Origin: Prolixibacteraceae bacterium
GTDB taxonomy: Bacteria > Bacteroidota > Bacteroidia > Bacteroidales > Prolixibacteraceae
Direction of reading: 5' to 3'
Assembly: GCA_021740385.1 (NCBI GenBank)
Contig: JAIOZY010000036.1
Span: 1-55,289, forward strand
DNA length: 55,289 bases
Shown: positions 1 to 8,069 of the stretch, piece by piece
Layout: every line of letters begins with the position of its first letter
Numbering within the stretch: the stretch's first letter is position 1
Translations under genes and position numbers: made by a program
The notes under the pieces: model-generated
Told to the model about the DNA's origin: nothing
The model's database searches: none
What the model saw: only the letters and a program-made list of their open reading frames with translations

Positions 1-133
1 TTATTTTTCTCGGATTACTACCTTAAAGTGAGGGTGGGCTAATGGAACCGCCGTATACGGAACCGTACGTACGGTGGTGTGAGAGGTCGGAAAATAAAAT
101 AGGAGGAAAACTTATTTTATTTTCCTCCTACTC
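1..133 (+). mobile_element. 3' end of a group II intron (domains V and VI)
   Basis: Seen: positions 47-78 fold as a textbook domain V. A 9-bp lower stem (47-55 with 70-78, one G-U pair) and a 4-bp upper stem (56-59 with 64-67) flank a GAAC loop, with a 2-nt bulge at 68-69. It is followed by an A/T-rich hairpin between about 89 and 130 in the place of domain VI. Known: group II introns end with a 34-nt domain V, then domain VI, and finish in AY. The reverse-transcriptase ORF and the other domains must lie left of the window, on the same strand. The exact 3' splice boundary (about 131-134) is uncertain. No promoter for trpE is evident between the intron end and position 230. Confidence 0.8.
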
Positions 134-140
134 CTTTTTG

Positions 141-163
141 CCCCTCCCTAAGGGAGTAGGGTG
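141..163. repeat. G/C-rich palindromic repeat upstream of trpE
   Basis: A run of C, a TAA centre and a run of G form an imperfect palindrome between the intron end and trpE. It resembles the elements at 5024-5060, 5538-5674, 5796-5852, 7011-7040, 7113-7174 and 14305-14337. It has no T tract on the trpE side, so a terminator role is not indicated. Confidence 0.45.
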
Positions 164-229
164 GAAATGATATAAAGAAATGCAGAAAAGACGAATAATG
201 TATAAACTGAAAGTAGTGAAATAGTAAGT

Positions 230-1663
230 ATGAAAGCAATTAAAGTAAATACACAGACAACAAAAATCCCCGACAGTGTTGCCGACCTTGTTACGCCGGT
301 TAGCATTTACCTGAAAATACGCGACCGGTATCCCAACACATTGTTGCTTGAAAGCAGCGACTACCATGGGGCACAAAACAGCATGAGCTACATTTGTTTC
401 GACGAAATTGCCACATTCGAAGCAAACAATGGGGAAACTTTTACAACGCTTCCGTCGGCAGCGAAAAAATCGGTTAAAATCACAAAAGAAAACGATTTGG
501 CCACACAGCTAAATGATTTTATCAATGGTTTTGATGTCCCTGAAACAAAAGAAAAAGGCGTGGTTAACGGGTTGTGGGGATATACGGCATACGATACCGT
601 TCAGTATTTCGAGTCGATAACGTTTGCCGAAAAACCCGGCAGTGAAAATGACATTCCCGAAATACGTTATGCCTTTCACCGCTATGTAATTGCCATTAAC
701 CATTTCTATAACCAGATAACATTGGTTGAAAACCTTTTGCAAGGAGAAGAAAGCCGTGCCGAAAAGATAATTGAATTATTAAAAACCCGGAACATTGGTG
801 CTTTTCAGTTTAAAACCGAAGGTAAAGAAACCTCGAACATTTCCGATGAAGAATACCTAGAAATGGTTAAACATGGTAAAAAGCACTGTTACCGGGGCGA
901 TGTGTTCCAGATTGTGCTTTCGAGAAGGTTTAACCAGAAATTCAGTGGCGATGAATTTAATGTGTACCGCGCATTGCGCAGGATAAACCCATCGCCTTAC
1001 CTTTTCTTTTTCGACTTTGGGGCATACAAGATATTCGGTTCATCGCCCGAGTCGCAACTTATTGTTAACAACAACACAGCACATATTAACCCCATTGCCG
1101 GCACTTTCCGCCGCACCGGCGACGATGAAAAAGACCGTCATCTGGCCGTTGAACTGGCTGCCGACGAAAAAGAGAATGCTGAACACGTGATGCTTGTTGA
1201 TCTGGCACGTAACGACCTGAGCCGCAATTCATCGCGTGTGACAGTCGGCAATTACCGCGAAGTTCAGTATTATTCGCATGTGCTTCATCTTGTTTCTGAA
1301 GTAAGCGGACAACTTGATGCGGGAACCAATACAATCAAAGTATTTGGCGACACGTTTCCGGCCGGAACCCTTTCAGGCGCACCCAAATACAAAGCCATGG
1401 AAATTATCGACAGGCTCGAAAATAATGCCCGCTCTTTCTATGGTGGTGCTATTGGTTTTATTGGGTTTAACGGCGACATTAACCATGCTATAACCATCCG
1501 TACATTTATGAGCCGTGGAAACAACCTGGTTTCACAGGCGGGTGCAGGTATCGTTGCAAAATCGAAAAACGAAAACGAACTGCAGGAAGTAAACAACAAA
1601 CTGGGCGCCCTGAAAAAAGCAATAACCGAGGCAGAAAAAATTAATAACGAAATCGCCATTTAA
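230..1663 (+). CDS. trpE: Anthranilate synthase component I
   Basis: TrpE makes anthranilate from chorismate using ammonia passed from the TrpG subunit, the first committed step of tryptophan synthesis. The 477-residue length is normal. The N-terminal LLES feedback-site motif is at residues 39-42. The chorismate-binding core shows INPIAGTFRR (286-295), EHVMLVDLARNDL (318-330), FPAGTLSGAPK (376-386) and QAGAGIVAKS (436-445). It is first in a compact operon with trpG, trpD, trpC, a methyltransferase, trpF, trpB and trpA. The intact LLES motif suggests Trp feedback control (inference). No leader peptide or Trp-codon attenuator is visible upstream; that space is taken by the group II intron end. 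The ATG at 230 is the only sensible start; no Shine-Dalgarno is evident, as is usual in Bacteroidota. Confidence 0.97.
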   Translation: MKAIKVNTQTTKIPDSVADLVTPVSIYLKIRDRYPNTLLLESSDYHGAQNSMSYICFDEIATFEANNGETFTTLPSAAKKSVKITKENDLATQLNDFINGFDVPETKEKGVVNGLWGYTAYDTVQYFESITFAEKPGSENDIPEIRYAFHRYVIAINHFYNQITLVENLLQGEESRAEKIIELLKTRNIGAFQFKTEGKETSNISDEEYLEMVKHGKKHCYRGDVFQIVLSRRFNQKFSGDEFNVYRALRRINPSPYLFFFDFGAYKIFGSSPESQLIVNNNTAHINPIAGTFRRTGDDEKDRHLAVELAADEKENAEHVMLVDLARNDLSRNSSRVTVGNYREVQYYSHVLHLVSEVSGQLDAGTNTIKVFGDTFPAGTLSGAPKYKAMEIIDRLENNARSFYGGAIGFIGFNGDINHAITIRTFMSRGNNLVSQAGAGIVAKSKNENELQEVNNKLGALKKAITEAEKINNEIAI

Positions 1664-1726
1664 TTATCAATTTCAATAAAATAATTCCGATTAACATCGG
1701 GCATAACAGTGACAACTATGACAACA

Positions 1727-2308
1727 ATGATAACAAAAACCAAAATACTCGTTCTCGACAATTACGATTCGTTTACCTACAACCTGGTGCATGCAATACG
1801 GGAGCTGACAGGCGGCCCTGTTGATGTTTACCGCAACGATGAAATATCAATCGAAGATGTAGGGATTTTCGATAAAATTGTATTATCGCCCGGTCCGGGC
1901 ATCCCCGATGAAGCCGGTATATTGAAAGAACTGATTGCCACTTACGGTGCAACAAAAAGTATTTTCGGCGTTTGCCTCGGGTGCCAGGCTATTGCCGAAG
2001 TATACGGGGGTAAACTGTTAAACCTAAACAAAGTTTACCACGGTGTTTCAACCCCGGTAAAGGTTATTGATAAAAATGACATTTCATTTGCCCGGTTACC
2101 GGATGAAATTGAAGCAGGACGCTACCACTCATGGATTGTCGACTCAGAATATATTCCCGAAGTATTAAAAGTATCGTCGGTTGATAACGAAGGAAACGTG
2201 ATGGCACTTTATCACCGCGAATACGACGTAAGGGGCGTGCAATTCCACCCGGAATCGGTGCTTACCCCCATGGGCAAACAAATTATTGCAAATTATTTAA
2301 ACCATTAA
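1727..2308 (+). CDS. trpG: Anthranilate synthase component II (glutamine amidotransferase)
   Basis: TrpG is a class I glutamine amidotransferase that hydrolyses glutamine and feeds ammonia to TrpE. The catalytic Cys lies in GVCLGC, and the His-Glu pair lies in QFHPESVLTP near the C-terminus. An SPGPG oxyanion-loop motif lies between the N-terminus and the catalytic Cys. The residue two places after the nucleophile is Cys instead of the common His (GVCLGCQ), which I regard as a tolerated variation. In-frame starts exist at 1709 (GTG), 1718 (ATG) and 1727 (ATG). I chose 1727 because it leaves the shortest tail before the conserved ILVLDNYDSFTYN strand. It lies 63 bp after trpE and 32 bp before trpD. 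Confidence 0.96.
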   Translation: MITKTKILVLDNYDSFTYNLVHAIRELTGGPVDVYRNDEISIEDVGIFDKIVLSPGPGIPDEAGILKELIATYGATKSIFGVCLGCQAIAEVYGGKLLNLNKVYHGVSTPVKVIDKNDISFARLPDEIEAGRYHSWIVDSEYIPEVLKVSSVDNEGNVMALYHREYDVRGVQFHPESVLTPMGKQIIANYLNH

Positions 2309-2340
2309 GCATAGTATTAACAATCAATAAAATTTCTCCA

Positions 2341-3360
2341 ATGAAAGAAATTCTTCAAAAGCTATCGGGGCATAAAACCCTTTCAAGGAAAGAGGCACAT
2401 GCCATTTTGAAAGAGATAACGGACGGGCGTTACAACCAAACGCAGGTTACGGCATTCATTACCATGCTTATGATGCGTAGCGTTACCCCCGACGAATTGG
2501 CCGGTTTCAGGGATGCCTTGCTCGAACTCAGCATCCCGCTCGATTTATCGGATTACAACACCATTGACCTTTGCGGTACCGGTGGCGATGAGAAAAATAC
2601 GTTTAACATTTCAACCCTGTCGTCGCTGGTGGTGGCAGGCGCTGGTTACAAGGTGGCAAAACACGGCAATTACGGGGTATCATCGGCTTGCGGCTCCAGC
2701 ACCGTGATGGAATATTTCGGGTATAAGTTTACAAACAATCAAGCATCCCTTCGAAAAATGATGGAAGAGACCGGAATGGTTTATTTGCATGCTCCGTTGT
2801 TTCACCCGGCCATGAAATCGGTTGGGCCTATAAGGCGCAGCCTTGGAATGAAAACCTTCTTTAACATGATTGGCCCTTTGGTTAACCCCGTTCGCCCCGC
2901 GAATCAGTTTGTTGGTGTATACGATCTTGAAACGCTGCGTTTGTATAGTTACATTTATCAGCAAACCGGCATGAATTACAACATTGTGTATTCAATGGAC
3001 GGCTACGATGAAATATCGCTTACCGGAAGTTTTAAATTGATTGGCAACGAGGAAAACAGCCTGATATCGCCCGAACAAATTGGGTTTGATACGTTGAAAC
3101 CCGAAGATCTTTTCGGAGGGAACACGGTGGAAGAAGCCATTTCGATTTTTAAGGAAATTTTAAACGGGAAAGGCACCAAGGCACAAAACAGCGTAGTGCT
3201 TGCCAATTCTGGCATGGCCATAAAAACCATACATCCCGAAAAAAGCCTTGAGCAATGTATCGAAGAGGCTAAAAGTTCACTTTTCGGGGGTAAGGCCAAA
3301 AAGGTACTCAAAAAACTCGTATACCTTAGCTGTCAAATGCAGGTACAACCCCAATTGTAA
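2341..3360 (+). CDS. trpD: Anthranilate phosphoribosyltransferase
   Basis: TrpD transfers the phosphoribosyl group of PRPP to anthranilate. The 339-residue protein has the family's glycine-rich PRPP loop (DLCGTGGDEKNTFNIST), the KHGN motif, the anthranilate-site segment NMIGPLVNPVRP and the MDGYDEI motif. The N-terminal helical domain is complete. It is a stand-alone TrpD, not fused to TrpG as in enterobacteria. Spacing to trpC is 16 bp, consistent with one transcript. Confidence 0.97.
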   Translation: MKEILQKLSGHKTLSRKEAHAILKEITDGRYNQTQVTAFITMLMMRSVTPDELAGFRDALLELSIPLDLSDYNTIDLCGTGGDEKNTFNISTLSSLVVAGAGYKVAKHGNYGVSSACGSSTVMEYFGYKFTNNQASLRKMMEETGMVYLHAPLFHPAMKSVGPIRRSLGMKTFFNMIGPLVNPVRPANQFVGVYDLETLRLYSYIYQQTGMNYNIVYSMDGYDEISLTGSFKLIGNEENSLISPEQIGFDTLKPEDLFGGNTVEEAISIFKEILNGKGTKAQNSVVLANSGMAIKTIHPEKSLEQCIEEAKSSLFGGKAKKVLKKLVYLSCQMQVQPQL

Positions 3361-3376
3361 AAAAAATCAAAATTGA

Positions 3377-4171
3377 ATGATGACAATTCTTGATGAAATA
3401 AATGCCCATAAGCGTTTGGAGGTTGAAAAACAAAAGGTTTCACTTCCTCTTGACGAATTGAAAAAACATCCGGCATATAATAAATCTGTGCCTTCATTGA
3501 AAGCATTCCTTTTATCGGGTGAGAAAACGGGAATTATTGCCGAGTTTAAACGCAAATCGCCATCAAAAGGGACCATTTACGAAAAAGCAAAACCTGATGC
3601 CGTTGTCAATGAATATGAAATGGCCGGCGCTTCGGGCGTTTCGGTTTTAACCGATACGAAATATTTTGGCGGCACCCTTAACGATTTACAAAAGGCTGCC
3701 TCATTACTCCATATCCCGGTATTACGTAAAGATTTTATGATTGATGAATACCAGGTGCATGAAGCCAAAGCGTATGGTGCTGCTGTCATATTGCTGATTG
3801 CGGCATCGATATCAGTTGAAAAAATTGACCAACTGGCAGGGCTGGCACACGAGCTTGGCATGGAAGTGTTGTTCGAAATACATTGCGAAGAAGAATTGAA
3901 TAAAGTGTCTTCAAATGTGGATATTGTCGGTGTAAATAATCGTGATTTAAAAACGTTCACGGTCGATATAAACCAGTCGATAAAGCTTGCTGAAAAGATA
4001 CCATCGCAATTTATGAAAATATCGGAAAGTGGTATTAGTAATCCGGAAACGGTTAAGATGCTTAAAACATTTGGATATCAAGGGTTTTTAATGGGTGAAA
4101 ATTTTATGAAAGAAACCGATCCCGGAGAAGCATTCCGACGTTTTGTTAAAAAATTGAAAGCTCATAATTAA
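3377..4171 (+). CDS. trpC: Indole-3-glycerol phosphate synthase
   Basis: TrpC closes the indole ring of CdRP to form indole-3-glycerol phosphate. The 264-residue TIM barrel has IIAEFKRKSPSKG (catalytic Lys and Glu region), VSVLTDTKYFGG, PVLRKDFMID, LFEIHCEEEL, VGVNNRDLKTF and SESGI in the usual order. It is monofunctional; the TrpF domain is a separate gene downstream, with a methyltransferase gene between them. Two adjacent ATG codons at 3377 and 3380 are both possible starts. Only 6 bp separate its stop from the methyltransferase start, which implies co-translation. Confidence 0.96.
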   Translation: MMTILDEINAHKRLEVEKQKVSLPLDELKKHPAYNKSVPSLKAFLLSGEKTGIIAEFKRKSPSKGTIYEKAKPDAVVNEYEMAGASGVSVLTDTKYFGGTLNDLQKAASLLHIPVLRKDFMIDEYQVHEAKAYGAAVILLIAASISVEKIDQLAGLAHELGMEVLFEIHCEEELNKVSSNVDIVGVNNRDLKTFTVDINQSIKLAEKIPSQFMKISESGISNPETVKMLKTFGYQGFLMGENFMKETDPGEAFRRFVKKLKAHN

Positions 4172-4177
4172 CAAAAT

Positions 4178-4849
4178 ATGCCAATTCATTATAAAAATAT
4201 CGTGCCCTGGGGACGTTCATACAGCGAATATGTGAATATGTTCGCACTGGAACCTGGATTTCTTTCATGCAAAATCCTGGGTTGCGGCGATGGCCCAGCA
4301 GCATTTAACGCTGTTGGGAATGCATTTGGGGGAGAGATCGTTTCAGTTGATCCGCTCTTTCGTTTTTCGAAGCCGGAAATTGAGAAACGGATAGACGAAA
4401 CCTTTGGACAGGTGATGGCACAGACCCGGGAAAATGCCGGAAAGTTTAACTGGGATGTTTACGGATCGGTTGAAGGGCTTGGAAAAATAAGGATGAAATC
4501 GATGCGGCAGTTTTTGAGCGATTATGAAAAAGGCCTGGAAGAAGGCCGTTATATTGATGCCGAACTGCCTTTTTTGCCCTTCGGAGACGACTCATTCGAT
4601 TTAGCGCTTTGCTCGCACTTTTTAATGCTTTACTCCGACCATCTCAATTTGGATTTTCATCTGAAAGCCATTGACGAAATGCTCAGGGTAGCTGCCGAAG
4701 TTCGGATATTTCCAGTACTTGAAATGAATGCCAACCGGTCGGCACATCTCGGCCCGATTATGGAAAGGTTCCCTGAAAGCGAGTTGATAACTGTAAATTA
4801 CGAATTTCAAAAAGGTGGCAACCAAATGTTGAAAATAACAAAAGAATGA
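4178..4849 (+). CDS. Class I SAM-dependent methyltransferase-like protein within the trp operon
   Basis: Substrate not recognised. The 223-residue protein has a Rossmann-type SAM motif I (ILGCGDGPAAFN, residues 33-44), an acidic strand-end Asp (VSVDPLF) as expected for ribose binding, and a motif IV-like stretch (FDLALCSHFLMLY). It continues into an EMLRVAAEVRIFP segment like the 'leader makes a report' region of small-molecule methyltransferases. It starts 6 bp after trpC and ends 41 bp before trpF, on the same strand, so it is embedded in the tryptophan operon. No known step of Trp synthesis needs methylation. A side role in indole or anthranilate metabolism, or a chance passenger, are both possible. 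Codon use resembles the neighbours. Confidence 0.75.
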   Translation: MPIHYKNIVPWGRSYSEYVNMFALEPGFLSCKILGCGDGPAAFNAVGNAFGGEIVSVDPLFRFSKPEIEKRIDETFGQVMAQTRENAGKFNWDVYGSVEGLGKIRMKSMRQFLSDYEKGLEEGRYIDAELPFLPFGDDSFDLALCSHFLMLYSDHLNLDFHLKAIDEMLRVAAEVRIFPVLEMNANRSAHLGPIMERFPESELITVNYEFQKGGNQMLKITKE

Positions 4850-4890
4850 CCATTGGCCAATGCCTCTGATTTTTTAGTAAACCAATAACT

Positions 4891-5676
4891 ATGATTGTAA
4901 AAGTTTGTGGAATGGGCGATGTGGCGCGAATGCACCAACTGGCAAAATTGCCGGTCGATATGCTGGGGTTTATTTTTTACCCCCGGTCGCCCCGTTATGT
5001 TGTAGGTAAAATCGCACCTGAGGAACTACCCCCCAGCCCCCGCCAGTTGGAGGGGGAGTTAAGGGCATCAACCTCTCAACATTCAAATGCGATTATAAAA
5101 GTTGGTGTATTTGTTAATTCCAACAAAGAAACAATATTGCAGCAAGCAAAAAGGTATCATCTGGAAGCTATTCAATTACATGGAAGCGAAGCTCCTGAAT
5201 TGTGCAGGGCTTTAAAAGAAAAAGGATATCAAATATTAAAAGCTTTCAACCTGACTAAAAGCAATGATTTTGATTCGTATGCACCTTACTGTGATTATTT
5301 CCTTTTCGATACACCATCGGAAAAGCACGGCGGCACGGGTGCAAAATTTGATTGGTCACTGCTCGATAAATATTCTGGAGAAACACCCTTTTTGCTAAGT
5401 GGCGGCATTGGTCCGGACGATGCTGAAGAAATAAAAAGCATAAACCATCCTCAATTTTGCGGGATCGATATCAACAGCAAGTTCGAGATTGAACCGGGAG
5501 TGAAAGATGTGGATTTGGTAAAAATGTTTCTTTCTAAACTCCCCCCCAGCCCCCTAAAGGGGGAGACGAAAAATCCTAAGAGAGAATTAGGTACTACTAA
5601 AGACAATACTATCCAAACATCTCTGTTGGAGGATTTTAGGGAACAAGCTCCCCCTTTAGGGGGCTGGGGGAGCTAA
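4891..5676 (+). CDS. trpF: Phosphoribosylanthranilate isomerase carrying repeat-derived peptide insertions
   Basis: TrpF isomerises PRA to CdRP. Core motifs are present: KVCGM with the catalytic Cys6, LGFIFYPRSPRYV, VGVFVNS, IQLHGSE, FLFDTP with the catalytic Asp140, LLSGGI and GIDINSKFE. At 261 residues it is about 50 longer than the usual 200-215. The extra length comes from a G/C-rich palindromic repeat read in frame at residues 45-58 (ELPPSPRQLEGELR), and from a C-terminal tail after about residue 216 (KLPPSPLKGE...APPLGGWGS) encoded by two inverted repeat copies. The internal insert sits after the barrel's second strand region, where a loop could absorb it. The stop codon lies immediately after the last repeat. 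Activity is likely retained since the reading frame and catalytic residues are intact (inference). Confidence 0.93.
   Translation: MIVKVCGMGDVARMHQLAKLPVDMLGFIFYPRSPRYVVGKIAPEELPPSPRQLEGELRASTSQHSNAIIKVGVFVNSNKETILQQAKRYHLEAIQLHGSEAPELCRALKEKGYQILKAFNLTKSNDFDSYAPYCDYFLFDTPSEKHGGTGAKFDWSLLDKYSGETPFLLSGGIGPDDAEEIKSINHPQFCGIDINSKFEIEPGVKDVDLVKMFLSKLPPSPLKGETKNPKRELGTTKDNTIQTSLLEDFREQAPPLGGWGS
5024..5060. repeat. Palindromic repeat inserted in frame in trpF
   Basis: The 37-bp element starts with AACTACCCCCC and ends with GGGGGAGTT, giving a stem with a short centre. It is read as ELPPSPRQLEGELR inside TrpF. Its arms match the elements at 5538-5566 and 5646-5674. It lies wholly within the coding region and keeps the frame. 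Confidence 0.75.
5538..5674. repeat. Inverted pair of palindromic repeats forming the trpF C-terminus
   Basis: Two copies of the same element lie in opposite orientation at 5538-5566 and 5646-5674, separated by about 79 bp. Each copy is itself a palindrome (C-rich arm, TAAA or TTTA centre, G-rich arm), so the pair can form either two small hairpins or one large stem-loop. This is the arrangement of REP/BIME elements in other bacteria. The pair is translated as the last 45 or so residues of TrpF. Confidence 0.7.
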
Positions 5677-5761
5677 AATGCATTATGGAGCAGCTCCAAT
5701 ATTGTTTGGGTTTGCAAAACAAATGAGAGCAAAATAAGAAACGAATTAAAACAACGAATAA

Positions 5762-7009
5762 ATGGATAAAACAAACAATAAAGGTAGAAACCCAAAGTCC
5801 CCTATAGGGGATTTAGGGGTGACTCCCCCTTTAGGGGGGTGGGGGGTTAACTCATTAGGCTATTACGGTGAATTCGGCGGTGCCTTCATCCCCGAGATGT
5901 TGCAACCCAACGTGGATGCACTTCGGGCTTGTTACCGCGAAATTATCGATTCGCCAGAGTTTAAACAGGAGTTTATTAACCTGCTGAAAAATTACGTGGG
6001 GCGCCCGTCGCCTTTGTATTTTGCAAAAAGGCTTAGCGGGCATTACAATACAAAGATTTTCCTGAAGAGGGAAGACCTGAACCACACCGGTTCGCACAAG
6101 GTGAACAATACCATCGGGCAAATATTGCTGGCAAAAATGATGGGCAAAAATCGCATCATTGCCGAAACCGGTGCCGGACAGCACGGTGTGGCCACGGCAA
6201 CGGTTTGCGCGTTGATGAACCTCGAGTGCATTGTGTACATGGGATCGACCGATATGGAACGCCAACTGCCCAATGTAAAACGTATGGAAATGCTTGGGGC
6301 CAAAGTAATCCCGGCCGAAAGCGGGAACAAAACCCTTAAAGATGCAACCAATGAAGCCTTGCGCGACTGGATTAACAACCCCGAAGATACATACTACCTG
6401 ATTGGATCGGTTGTAGGGCCTCACCCGTACCCCGACATTGTTGCAAAGTTTCAGTCAATAATCAGTGAAGAAATGGGCTGGCAGCTCGACGAACAGATAG
6501 GCCGCACCTCACCCGATTACATTCTTGCCTGCGTAGGCGGGGGTAGCAATGCCGCCGGCGCTTTTTACCACTATCTCGAAAACAAGACTGTAAAACTGAT
6601 TGGTGTTGAAGCCTCGGGACTGGGAACCCTTTCAGGTGAAACGGCAGCATCGATAGCCTGTGGTGAGGTGGGTTTTATTCACGGGTCGAAAACCCTGCTC
6701 ATGCAAGATGGCGACGGGCAAATTACCGAACCCTATTCCATCTCGGCCGGGCTCGACTACCCGGGCATCGGGCCCATTCATTCACACCTTTTTGAAACCG
6801 GTCGGGCCACTTACATCGATGCTACCGATAAAGAAGCGTTAGATGCGGCATTCCTGCTTACACGGCTCGAAGGGATTATTCCGGCACTGGAATCGGCACA
6901 CGCGCTTGCCGGGCTCGAAAAAATGAAATTTAACCCCGATGATGTAGTTGTTGTAAACCTCTCGGGCAGGGGTGATAAAGATATGGAGGCATATATTAAA
7001 AATCTATAA
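5762..7009 (+). CDS. trpB: Tryptophan synthase beta subunit with a repeat-derived N-terminal extension
   Basis: TrpB condenses indole with serine, using PLP. The PLP lysine is K113 in HTGSHK. The phosphate-binding [16 protein letters not shown] and C-terminal LSGRGDKDM motifs are all present. The conserved protein begins at [13 protein letters not shown], about residue 34. The first 30 or so residues ([19 protein letters not shown]) are encoded by palindromic repeats at 5796-5852 and are not part of the family. No ATG lies between 5762 and the conserved start, and the only alternative is a GTG within the repeat, so the extension is probably made. It forms an alpha2-beta2 complex with TrpA, encoded just downstream. 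Confidence 0.96.
   Translation: MDKTNNKGRNPKSPIGDLGVTPPLGGWGVNSLGYYGEFGGAFIPEMLQPNVDALRACYREIIDSPEFKQEFINLLKNYVGRPSPLYFAKRLSGHYNTKIFLKREDLNHTGSHKVNNTIGQILLAKMMGKNRIIAETGAGQHGVATATVCALMNLECIVYMGSTDMERQLPNVKRMEMLGAKVIPAESGNKTLKDATNEALRDWINNPEDTYYLIGSVVGPHPYPDIVAKFQSIISEEMGWQLDEQIGRTSPDYILACVGGGSNAAGAFYHYLENKTVKLIGVEASGLGTLSGETAASIACGEVGFIHGSKTLLMQDGDGQITEPYSISAGLDYPGIGPIHSHLFETGRATYIDATDKEALDAAFLLTRLEGIIPALESAHALAGLEKMKFNPDDVVVVNLSGRGDKDMEAYIKNL
5796..5852. repeat. Two palindromic repeats at the 5' end of trpB
   Basis: A first element with a CCCCTATAGGGG centre (about 5796-5820) abuts a second with a CCCCCTTTAGGGGGG centre (about 5820-5852). Both are read in frame as the N-terminal extension of TrpB. 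They would place strong hairpins in the mRNA right after the start codon at 5762. Confidence 0.7.
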
Positions 7010-7010
7010 A

Positions 7011-7040
7011 GGCCTCCCCATCCCCTCCAAAGGAGGGGTG
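7011..7040. repeat. Palindromic repeat directly after trpB
   Basis: The C-rich arm CCTCCCCATCCCCTCC and G-rich arm GGAGGGG pair across an AAA centre, 2 bp after the trpB stop. It is another member of the repeat family in this operon. No T tract follows, so it is not a canonical terminator, though it could affect coupling between trpB and trpA. Confidence 0.6.
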
Positions 7041-7112
7041 ATTGGATACGGTGATAGAATTTATATATTGAAAAAAAAATGAAATATTATTAACTAATAA
7101 AAGTAGTCGCTT

Positions 7113-7174
7113 AAGTCCCCCGTGGGGGGACTTAGGAGGCTCATTGCCTCCCCTTAGGGGGGGTTGGAGGGGCT
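7113..7174. repeat. Two palindromic repeats directly before trpA
   Basis: The first (7113-7133) is a near-perfect hairpin with arms AAGTCCCC and GGGGACTT. The second (7146-7174) has CCTCCCC and GGGGGGG arms and ends 1 bp before the trpA ATG at 7176. Its G-rich arm could look like a ribosome binding site (GGAGGGG at 7167-7173, within 3 nt of the start codon), but the spacing is too short for one. Confidence 0.6.
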
Positions 7175-7175
7175 T

Positions 7176-7949
7176 ATGAACACATTACAGAAGAAATTAA
7201 ACGATAAAAAAGAAAACCTGCTCACCATTTATTTCACGGCAGGATACCCGCAGTTAAACGATACAGGTACAATAATTAAGGAGCTCGAAGCCTCGGGTGT
7301 TGACATTGTTGAGGTGGGCATGCCCTTTAGCGACCCGGTGGCCGACGGGCCAACCATTCAGAAAAGCAACCTGCAGGCATTACACAACGGCATGAGCATT
7401 AAAAAGCTTTTTGAGCAGTTGAAAGAAATTAAAAACGAGGTAACCATCCCGATTTTGCTGATGGGCTATATCAACCCGGTATGGAAATTCGGTGTAGAAA
7501 ACTTCATGGAAGCCTGCAATAAAAACGGTGTTTCAGGGTTGATCCTTCCCGACATTCCGCTTGATGAATTTGTAAAAGACTACCAGCCACTTTACAAAAA
7601 ATACGATTTGTCGAATGTTTTTCTCATCACCCCGCAAACCGGCAGCGAGCGTATAAAAGCTTACGATGAAGCCTGTAACGGGTTCATTTACATGGTGTCA
7701 TCGGCCAGTACTACCGGGGCCAACAAGGCTGTTGATGAAGAGAAGCAGGTAGCATATTTCAGCCGGGTTAAAGAGCTGGGGTTAAAAAATCCACGCCAAA
7801 TCGGGTTCAACATCAAAGATAAAGCCTCGTTTGACCGGGCCTGCCAATATGCCAATGGCGGGATAATTGGTTCGGCATTCATTAAAAAACTTGGCGAAGA
7901 AGGTGATTTAAAAAGGAAGGTAAGGGAATTTGTGGAAGGGATACGGTAG
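7176..7949 (+). CDS. trpA: Tryptophan synthase alpha subunit
   Basis: TrpA cleaves indole-3-glycerol phosphate to indole, which is channelled to TrpB. Counting from the ATG at 7176 it has 257 residues. The catalytic Glu46 and Asp53 lie in VEVGMPFSDPVADGP, and the family pattern ILLMGYINPV, GLILPDIPLDE, FIYMVSSASTTGA and IIGSAF is complete. A TTG at 7164 could extend the frame by four residues, but those are encoded by a palindromic repeat, so ATG 7176 is preferred. It is the last trp gene. Downstream (7955-8000) an imperfect hairpin without a T tail is the only candidate for an operon end. Confidence 0.96.
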   Translation: MNTLQKKLNDKKENLLTIYFTAGYPQLNDTGTIIKELEASGVDIVEVGMPFSDPVADGPTIQKSNLQALHNGMSIKKLFEQLKEIKNEVTIPILLMGYINPVWKFGVENFMEACNKNGVSGLILPDIPLDEFVKDYQPLYKKYDLSNVFLITPQTGSERIKAYDEACNGFIYMVSSASTTGANKAVDEEKQVAYFSRVKELGLKNPRQIGFNIKDKASFDRACQYANGGIIGSAFIKKLGEEGDLKRKVREFVEGIR

Positions 7950-8016
7950 GGTAGTCAGACACTTTCAGGTCATTCAGACATTGAAAGGTCTGGGTCAGCG
8001 ATTAAACATTTTCCCA

Positions 8017-8049
8017 TTGTTCAATTATCTTCAATATTTTGTAAGTTTG
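8017..8049 (+). promoter_or_regulatory. Bacteroidota-type promoter of the Septu-like pair
   Basis: A TTG at 8017-8019 and TAAGTTTG at 8042-8049 match the Bacteroidota primary-sigma consensus (TTG, about 20 nt, TAnnTTTG) with a 22-nt spacer. Transcription would begin near 8056, 14 nt before the ATPase start, so the pair can be expressed independently of the trp operon. Confidence 0.5.
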
Positions 8050-8069
8050 TGTAGTTGAAATTATAAACT

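Noticed and set aside
89-130. Trp attenuator or terminator hairpin before trpE
   Set aside because: The hairpin directly follows a perfect group II intron domain V and is best read as domain VI; no Trp-rich leader peptide is present.
5855-6424. 189-codon minus-strand frame inside trpB
   Set aside because: Shadow of the strongly conserved trpB; no family pattern.
7164-7176. TTG start for trpA with GGAGGGG as ribosome binding site
   Set aside because: The extra residues are encoded by a palindromic repeat, and the G-rich arm lies only 2 nt from the ATG, too close for a Shine-Dalgarno.
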